Assembly: GCA_019419485.1 (NCBI GenBank)
Contig: DXZV01000008.1
Location: 6,749 to 17,392 of the forward strand
Length of the DNA stretch: 10,644 nt
Reading direction: 5' to 3'
Source of the DNA: Collinsella sp.
GTDB lineage: Bacteria > Actinomycetota > Coriobacteriia > Coriobacteriales > Coriobacteriaceae
In this document: in pieces, positions 6,951 to 10,644 of the stretch
How the letters are laid out: each line of letters begins with the position of its first letter
Numbering within the stretch: position 1 is the stretch's first letter
Translations under genes and position numbers: made by a program
The notes under the pieces: generated by a model
Databases searched by the model: none
Seen by the model: only the letters and a program-made list of their open reading frames with translations
What the model was told of the DNA's origin: nothing

Positions 6951-6999
6951 CAAAAATAAAAACCACCACAAAGGGGACAGGCACCTTTGTGGTGGTTTT
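6951..6999 (-). terminator. Terminator/attenuator-like hairpin in front of kdpD, REP-like core
   Basis: AAAACCACCACAAAGG (6959-6974) pairs perfectly with 6984-6999, giving 16 bp around the 9-base loop GGACAGGCA. Read on the minus strand, the stem runs into TTTTTATTTTTG, a strong intrinsic-terminator tail. It ends at 6951, only 3 bases before the kdpD Shine-Dalgarno sequence, so no promoter fits between. A second copy of the arm GTGGTGGTT (7005-7013) could pair with 6961-6969 and form a competing stem. The AAGGGGACAGG core resembles the hairpin at 9451-9485. Structure is seen directly; regulation is inferred. Confidence 0.6.
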
Positions 7000-7045
7000 C
7001 CCTCGTGGTGGTTCTAAGTGTAAAGCCTTCTACGACCGGCAGTCG

Positions 7046-7240
7046 CTAGACAAACAGCACGTGCGCGAGCAGGGCACACACGCACACCGCTCCAAATACC
7101 AGTGCCACGATCGAAATTACGCGATCGGCCATGTCCATGTTGGCCCGATTCGTAAAGAACCGATCTTCGGCAGCGTCGACACGCGCCTCACGCATCATTT
7201 CGACCACCGCCTCACGGCCATCGAGCGCCTTTGTATCCAT
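7046..7240 (-). CDS. Small single-pass membrane protein between kup and kdpD
   Basis: This 64-residue protein has a charged N-terminal half (about 1-38, rich in Glu, Asp and Arg) and one hydrophobic helix at the C-terminus (VISIVALVFGAVCVCALLAH, about 41-60), so it is probably a tail-anchored membrane protein with its N-terminus in the cytoplasm. I do not recognise a family. The start at 7240 is preferred because GGAGGT (7245-7250) precedes it by 4 bases; an in-frame ATG at 7270, with a weaker GGAG 10 bases upstream, would give 74 residues. It begins 60 bases after the kup stop codon on the same strand and precedes the kinase gene, so it may modulate Kup or the sensor. KdpF is also a small membrane peptide but is shorter and lacks this acidic domain; homology is not evident. 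Confidence 0.6.
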   Translation of the reverse strand: MDTKALDGREAVVEMMREARVDAAEDRFFTNRANMDMADRVISIVALVFGAVCVCALLAHVLFV

Positions 7241-7244
7241 GTTT

Positions 7245-7250
7245 ACCTCC
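7245..7250 (-). promoter_or_regulatory. Ribosome binding site of the small membrane protein
   Basis: GGAGGT on the minus strand lies 4 bases before the ATG at 7240. It is the best Shine-Dalgarno match near this reading frame. It argues that the gene is translated and that the start is 7240, not the upstream ATG at 7270. Confidence 0.6.
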
Positions 7251-7300
7251 CCGGCCTCATGCTTATCCATCAAAAACCAACTCCGTGTAGCCGCCGACGT

Positions 7301-9328
7301 CTACGGCCGCTCGTTGGGAGCCAGGCGCTGCATCTTGTTCACGGCCTTGAACTTGGTGAACAGCGGCACGTACTCAAAGCTCACGTTGGAGTTCTCCAGG
7401 CCGTACCAGCGTGCAGGCGTGCCGGCGGCGCGGCGAATGATGTACTTGAGCGTGATGGCCGTACGCTCGCTGGGCTCCACATCGCTTTCGGGCGCCAGAA
7501 GCTTACGGATCAGGACGAACTTGAACGTACCGATGTTACCCGGATCCTTGTAGACCGAGTAGTCATGCGTCTGCGGCGGCAGCTCGCCGGTGGCAGCCAG
7601 GTCCTGAACAACCTGACGCAGGTAGGCATTGACGCGCTGGTTGATCTTGTAGCCCAGGTACAGATGCACGCGGAACACGTAGTCGGTGCCGAACGTCTCG
7701 ACCGAATAGGCAAAGGTGTGCGGTTCGTCCATGGTCTCGACATTCACAAACCACCAGGCGCGGGCGCGCTTGGGATGCTTGTCCAAGATCGAATAGACGA
7801 TATCGCGGTCGATGTAGTCGGTATGGGCGTCCTTGGTCAGGTACACGACGTTGTCGCTCATGCGCTCGTAACGGTCGTCGTCACGCAGGCGCTTGAGCTG
7901 CGGCAGGTAGCTGCGCAGCGGCAGCAGCGTAAACTGGCGCTGCTCGACCGCCGTGCCGTTGTACCAGCACACCATAATGCCCATGATGAGTGCAGCCATG
8001 AGGATGGTGAAGTAGCCGCCGTGGAAGAACTTGGTGAGCGAGCTTACGAAGAAGAAGCCTTCGAGCAAAAGGAAGAAGGCAGCGAAGATCCACGGAGTAA
8101 CCTTGAGCTTGCGCTCCTCGTGCAGGTAGAAGAAGAGCAGCAGCGTGGTGCACATCATAGTCAGCGTAATGGCAAGGCCGTAGGCGGCTTCCATATGCGC
8201 CGAGTTCTGGAACAGCAGCACCACGATGACGCAGCCGACAAGCATGACGTTGTTGACCATGGGGATGTAGAGCTGGCCCTTGGTCTCGGCAGGGTAGAAG
8301 ACCTGCATGTGCGGCATAAGGTCCAGGCGGCTGGCCTCGGACACCAGCGAGAATGCGCCGGTGATGAGCGCCTGCGAGGCGATGATGGCCGCGATGGTGG
8401 AAAGGCCGACGGCAAACGGGCGCAGGCCCGGGGCGAGCATCTGGTAGAACGGATTGAGGTCGGCAATGCCCATGAGCTCGGGGTTGGCAGCGTTGTTCAT
8501 AAGCCAAGCACCCTGGCCCATATAGGAAAGCAGCAAGCAGCACTTAACGAACGGCCAGGTGGCGTAGATGTTGCCGCGGCCGACGTGGCCCATGTCGGAG
8601 TAGAGCGCCTCGGCACCGGTGGTGGCGAGGAAGCAGCTGCCCAGAATCATGATGCCCGCGTGGTTGTTGGGGCTTAGCAAAAAGGCGATGCCGCGCACCG
8701 GGTTGAGGCACAGCAGCACGGCGGGGTGTTGGAAGACAAAGAACAGACCCGTACCGCCCAGGAACAGAAACCACAGCGTCATGATGGGGCCAAAGGCGTG
8801 ACCGATCTTGGCCGTACCGATGCGCTGTACCAAGAAGAGCGCGATGATGATGGCGAGCGTAATGGCGACGACGCGGCCCTGGTCATCGCCCAGCACGGCA
8901 TGGACCGCCGGGATGGTGCGCAGGCCCTCGATGGCCGTGGTAACGGTAACGGCCGGCGTCAGGATGCCGTCGGCGAGCAGCGCGGCGCCACCCAGCATGG
9001 CGGGGATGATAAGCCACTTGCCGCAGCGCTTGACCAGGCTGTACAGGGCAAAGATGCCGCCCTCACCATGGTTATCGGCGCGCAGCGAGATGAGCACATA
9101 CTTGATGGTGGTCAGCAGCGTGACCGTCCACACGACAAGGGAGAGCGCGCCAAGCACGAACTCCTCCGTCACACTTCCGATGCCGCCGTTGCCGGCAACG
9201 AGCGCCTTGGTTACATACATAGGGCTGGTGCCGATATCGCCGTACACCACGCCCAGCGTGACGAGCATCGCCGAGATGCTCACAGGAATCGCAGCGTGCG
9301 AGGCTGCCTCCTTGGCCTTTTGTTCCAT
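7301..9328 (-). CDS. kup: Kup/Trk family potassium uptake permease
   Basis: This 675-residue protein is a full-length KUP/HAK/KT transporter (E. coli Kup is 622 residues), which imports K+ with protons across the cytoplasmic membrane. Family marks are GVVYGDIGTSPMYV (26-39) in the first membrane helix, HGEGGIFALY (87-96), ADGILTPAVTV with following Glu134 (119-134), and GAEALYSDMGH (238-248). About twelve hydrophobic segments span residues 15-455, followed by a cytoplasmic C-terminal domain of about 220 residues. The start is the ATG at 9328; GGGAGG lies about 10 bases upstream and the conserved region begins soon after. A TTG at 9346 in the same frame overlaps that Shine-Dalgarno sequence and is unlikely. 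It is the first gene of a same-strand cluster with a small membrane protein and a KdpDE-like pair, which suggests K+-responsive control. No kdpFABC genes are present in the window. Confidence 0.96.
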   Translation of the reverse strand: MEQKAKEAASHAAIPVSISAMLVTLGVVYGDIGTSPMYVTKALVAGNGGIGSVTEEFVLGALSLVVWTVTLLTTIKYVLISLRADNHGEGGIFALYSLVKRCGKWLIIPAMLGGAALLADGILTPAVTVTTAIEGLRTIPAVHAVLGDDQGRVVAITLAIIIALFLVQRIGTAKIGHAFGPIMTLWFLFLGGTGLFFVFQHPAVLLCLNPVRGIAFLLSPNNHAGIMILGSCFLATTGAEALYSDMGHVGRGNIYATWPFVKCCLLLSYMGQGAWLMNNAANPELMGIADLNPFYQMLAPGLRPFAVGLSTIAAIIASQALITGAFSLVSEASRLDLMPHMQVFYPAETKGQLYIPMVNNVMLVGCVIVVLLFQNSAHMEAAYGLAITLTMMCTTLLLFFYLHEERKLKVTPWIFAAFFLLLEGFFFVSSLTKFFHGGYFTILMAALIMGIMVCWYNGTAVEQRQFTLLPLRSYLPQLKRLRDDDRYERMSDNVVYLTKDAHTDYIDRDIVYSILDKHPKRARAWWFVNVETMDEPHTFAYSVETFGTDYVFRVHLYLGYKINQRVNAYLRQVVQDLAATGELPPQTHDYSVYKDPGNIGTFKFVLIRKLLAPESDVEPSERTAITLKYIIRRAAGTPARWYGLENSNVSFEYVPLFTKFKAVNKMQRLAPNERP

Positions 9329-9363
9329 AAGCCGGTTTCCTCCCAACTTTAACGTTCGAAGGG

Positions 9364-9369
9364 ATTATA
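9364..9369 (-). promoter_or_regulatory. -10 box of the putative kup promoter
   Basis: A perfect TATAAT on the minus strand would start transcription near 9357 and give kup a leader of about 30 bases. The best -35 candidate, ATTAAA (9386-9391, 16-base spacing), is poor, which would suit an activator-dependent promoter. The leader is too short for a c-di-AMP riboswitch. Confidence 0.5.
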
Positions 9370-9450
9370 GGTAATCGGCCCATGTTTTAATGCACTGTTT
9401 TCCCAGCTAGATAAAGATTTATACAGTCTTTAGGCTACCGCGGCGATATG

Positions 9451-9485
9451 GAATGTGACAAAGGGACCGTCCCCTTGTCACATTC
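9451..9485. repeat. REP-like palindrome after the nitroreductase gene
   Basis: GAATGTGACAAAGGG (9451-9465) and CCCCTTGTCACATTC (9471-9485) pair over 14 of 15 positions around a very short loop. The hairpin starts one base after the nitroreductase stop codon and has no U-run on the minus strand. Its minus-strand core AAGGGGACGG resembles the plus-strand AAGGGGACAGG of the hairpin at 6959-6999. From memory, such GTGACA...TGTCAC palindromes with a GGGGAC core are dispersed repeats in several bacterial groups, sometimes linked to REP-associated tyrosine transposases; that link is inference. Confidence 0.65.
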
Positions 9486-9486
9486 G

Positions 9487-10362
9487 TCATTTTCCGAGCC
9501 AATTTTTGAACCACCACTCCATGGAGCGGCTCATCTCGGCCATAAAGGGACTGGTGTGTTTGCGGGTATAGATATCCACCACGCGCTCGCCCACCTCGCG
9601 GGCATGCGGGCGAAACATCGCATCCATCTCGGCCACCTGCGCATCCATAGTCGCGGCATCCGCACGGCAGTAGCGCTCCTCGTGCACCAGGTTCACCACG
9701 GGGTGCGCGATCGCCGGACGCTCCTTACGGGGCGTGCCGATGATGAGCATCGACAGCGGCATGGTATAGGGCGGCAGATCGAGCAGCTCGGCAACTTCCT
9801 CGGCATTCTCGACGATATCACCGATATAGCAGCTCCCCAGCCCCAGGGCCTCGGCGGCAACCACGGCGTTTTGCGCGGCGACCACGGCGTCCTGCGCCGC
9901 AATGGCAAAGTCGCCCAGACCCGGTGCACGACGGGGCGACTTGCCCGTACGCTCTACAAACTCGGGCTCAAAGCAACCCACATGCTCAAACAGATCGATC
10001 CACTTGGCATAATCGACCACAAATATTAGTGCCCAGGGCGCCTTGGCGATCATGGGCTGGTGGTCGCACAGGTCGGCCAGGCGGTCGAGCGTAGCCTGCT
10101 CGCGGATGCTCACGATGGAATACATCATCATGGCACCCGCCGACGGCGCACGGCTCGCCGCGTGCAGAATCGCCGCCCGCTGCTCGTCGGTCACCGCCAC
10201 GGGACGGTCGTCGTCATCACGCGCGAAGGCACGCGTAGACGAGCGATGCTCCAAGATGTCCAGCACCGCATTGCCCGTGGTCTCGACCGGGTAGCCGTTC
10301 GTATCCACGCCCGCAGCTCCGCCGCAGTACTCGGCACCCGTCATACAAACCTGCTCGCCCAT
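9487..10362 (-). CDS. Nitroreductase family protein (NfsA/FRP-like FMN oxidoreductase)
   Basis: This 291-residue protein has the nitroreductase fold signatures. These are HRSSTRAF (39-46) for FMN phosphate binding, SRAPSAGAMMMYS (70-82), the helix DAVVAAQNAVVAAEALGLG (158-176) leading into CYIGDI (178-183), and MLIIGTPRK (205-213). Members reduce nitro compounds, quinones or flavins with NAD(P)H using bound FMN in the cytoplasm; the physiological substrate is unknown. A roughly 30-residue N-terminal extension with two cysteines (Cys6, Cys13) precedes the usual start of the fold. The ATG at 10362 is kept because GAGG lies about 8 bases upstream; a later in-frame ATG at 10344 is possible. The C-terminal aromatic stretch (EWWFKNW, 282-288) is unusual. 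It stands alone, with a REP-like hairpin directly after its stop codon and kup 158 bases further on. Confidence 0.9.
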   Translation of the reverse strand: MGEQVCMTGAEYCGGAAGVDTNGYPVETTGNAVLDILEHRSSTRAFARDDDDRPVAVTDEQRAAILHAASRAPSAGAMMMYSIVSIREQATLDRLADLCDHQPMIAKAPWALIFVVDYAKWIDLFEHVGCFEPEFVERTGKSPRRAPGLGDFAIAAQDAVVAAQNAVVAAEALGLGSCYIGDIVENAEEVAELLDLPPYTMPLSMLIIGTPRKERPAIAHPVVNLVHEERYCRADAATMDAQVAEMDAMFRPHAREVGERVVDIYTRKHTSPFMAEMSRSMEWWFKNWLGK

Positions 10363-10576
10363 AGCTCTATCCTCGCCATTTCTTTAAGAAGCCTTTACGT
10401 TTCCGTGTAATTCCCGTCCATTATCGCGCAGGTCACCACTACATTGCGCCACACCGCCGCACATGCGCGTTAATATGGCTGGTTGTTGTGCGCAGCCCGC
10501 AAATGCAGCGCATATTTAGGTAACAATCGGGTAAACCCCCGCTTTCGTAGGTTTTAAGTTTGTGAGGAGTCTCAGC
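10363..10576. other. Divergent intergenic region with no clear regulatory element
   Basis: This 214-base region separates the nitroreductase gene (minus) from the gene starting at 10577 (plus). It is more AT-rich than the genes. Possible -10-like hexamers are GATAAT on the minus strand (10420-10425) and TAATAT on the plus strand (10471-10476), but neither has a matching -35 box at proper spacing. No RNA gene or strong hairpin was recognised. Confidence 0.4.
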
Positions 10577-10644
10577 ATGTTCGCTGCCGCCATCTCGCTC
10601 GTCGGTCTTGCGGCGACCGTCTACCTTGTTTTGCGCGAGGCCAA
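10577..10644 (+). CDS. Start of a gene cut by the window edge, N-terminal membrane anchor
   Basis: An ATG at 10577 opens a frame of 22 codons that continues past the window end. GAGGAG (10564-10569) lies 7 bases upstream, a strong Shine-Dalgarno match. The visible residues, MFAAAISLVGLAATVYLVLR and onward, form one hydrophobic helix followed by charged residues, which fits a signal anchor. RmuC-type proteins and many others begin this way, but too little is visible to name the product. Confidence 0.6.
   Translation, partial: MFAAAISLVGLAATVYLVLREA

Noticed and set aside
5024..8677. A 1217-codon open frame on the plus strand opposite the kinase and kup genes
   Set aside because: It lies antisense to two strongly conserved minus-strand genes and has Arg/His/Gly/Ala-rich composition typical of GC-rich antisense frames. 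It shows no recognisable domain and crosses intergenic hairpins.
9329..9486. Possible c-di-AMP (ydaO-type) riboswitch upstream of kup
   Set aside because: The apparent promoter leaves only about 30 bases of leader, and I see no conserved ydaO core. The gap is explained by a promoter and a REP-like palindrome.

Overview
The window looks like chromosomal DNA of a high-GC Gram-positive bacterium of the class Coriobacteriia, most likely a gut Collinsella. This rests on GC-rich coding sequence, GGAGG-type ribosome binding sites, occasional GTG starts, divergence from proteobacterial homologues, and short intergenic hairpins of a kind I recall from that group. The genus is inferred, not proven. No tRNA, rRNA, CRISPR array, integrase or transposase gene was seen.

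Layout. On the minus strand, 134-838 is a short transaldolase and 1032-1859 a Cof-type HAD phosphatase. Divergent from the latter, 1935-4493 (+) encodes a large RlmKL-type 23S rRNA methyltransferase. Its RlmK half is intact, but its RlmL half has lost the catalytic motifs. A large composite hairpin (4496-4564) separates it from a convergent minus-strand cluster which, in transcription order, is kup (9328 to 7301, potassium uptake), a 64-residue single-helix membrane protein (7240 to 7046), a short KdpD-like sensor kinase (6937 to 5306) and a KdpE-like response regulator (5301 to 4588). Upstream of kup on the same strand is an NfsA-like nitroreductase (10362 to 9487). At the right edge a new plus-strand gene starts at 10577 and is cut off after 22 codons.

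How the genes fit together. The kup-to-kdpE block reads as a potassium homeostasis unit: a proton-coupled K+ importer next to a two-component system that classically controls the KdpFABC pump, with no kdpFABC in view. The sensor lacks the N-terminal KdpD domain and keeps only the four-helix membrane part, a GAF-like segment and the kinase core. A 16-bp hairpin with a U-rich tail ends at the kdpD ribosome binding site, leaving no room for a promoter after it. kdpDE expression must therefore pass through a terminator-like structure, which is the most interesting regulatory arrangement here. The remaining genes are housekeeping or accessory metabolic genes with no clear functional link.

No clearly new multi-gene system was found. 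The best leads are the RlmKL protein with a catalytically degenerate RlmL half, the kup/kdpDE unit with a truncated sensor and an attenuator-like hairpin, and the small membrane protein inside that unit.
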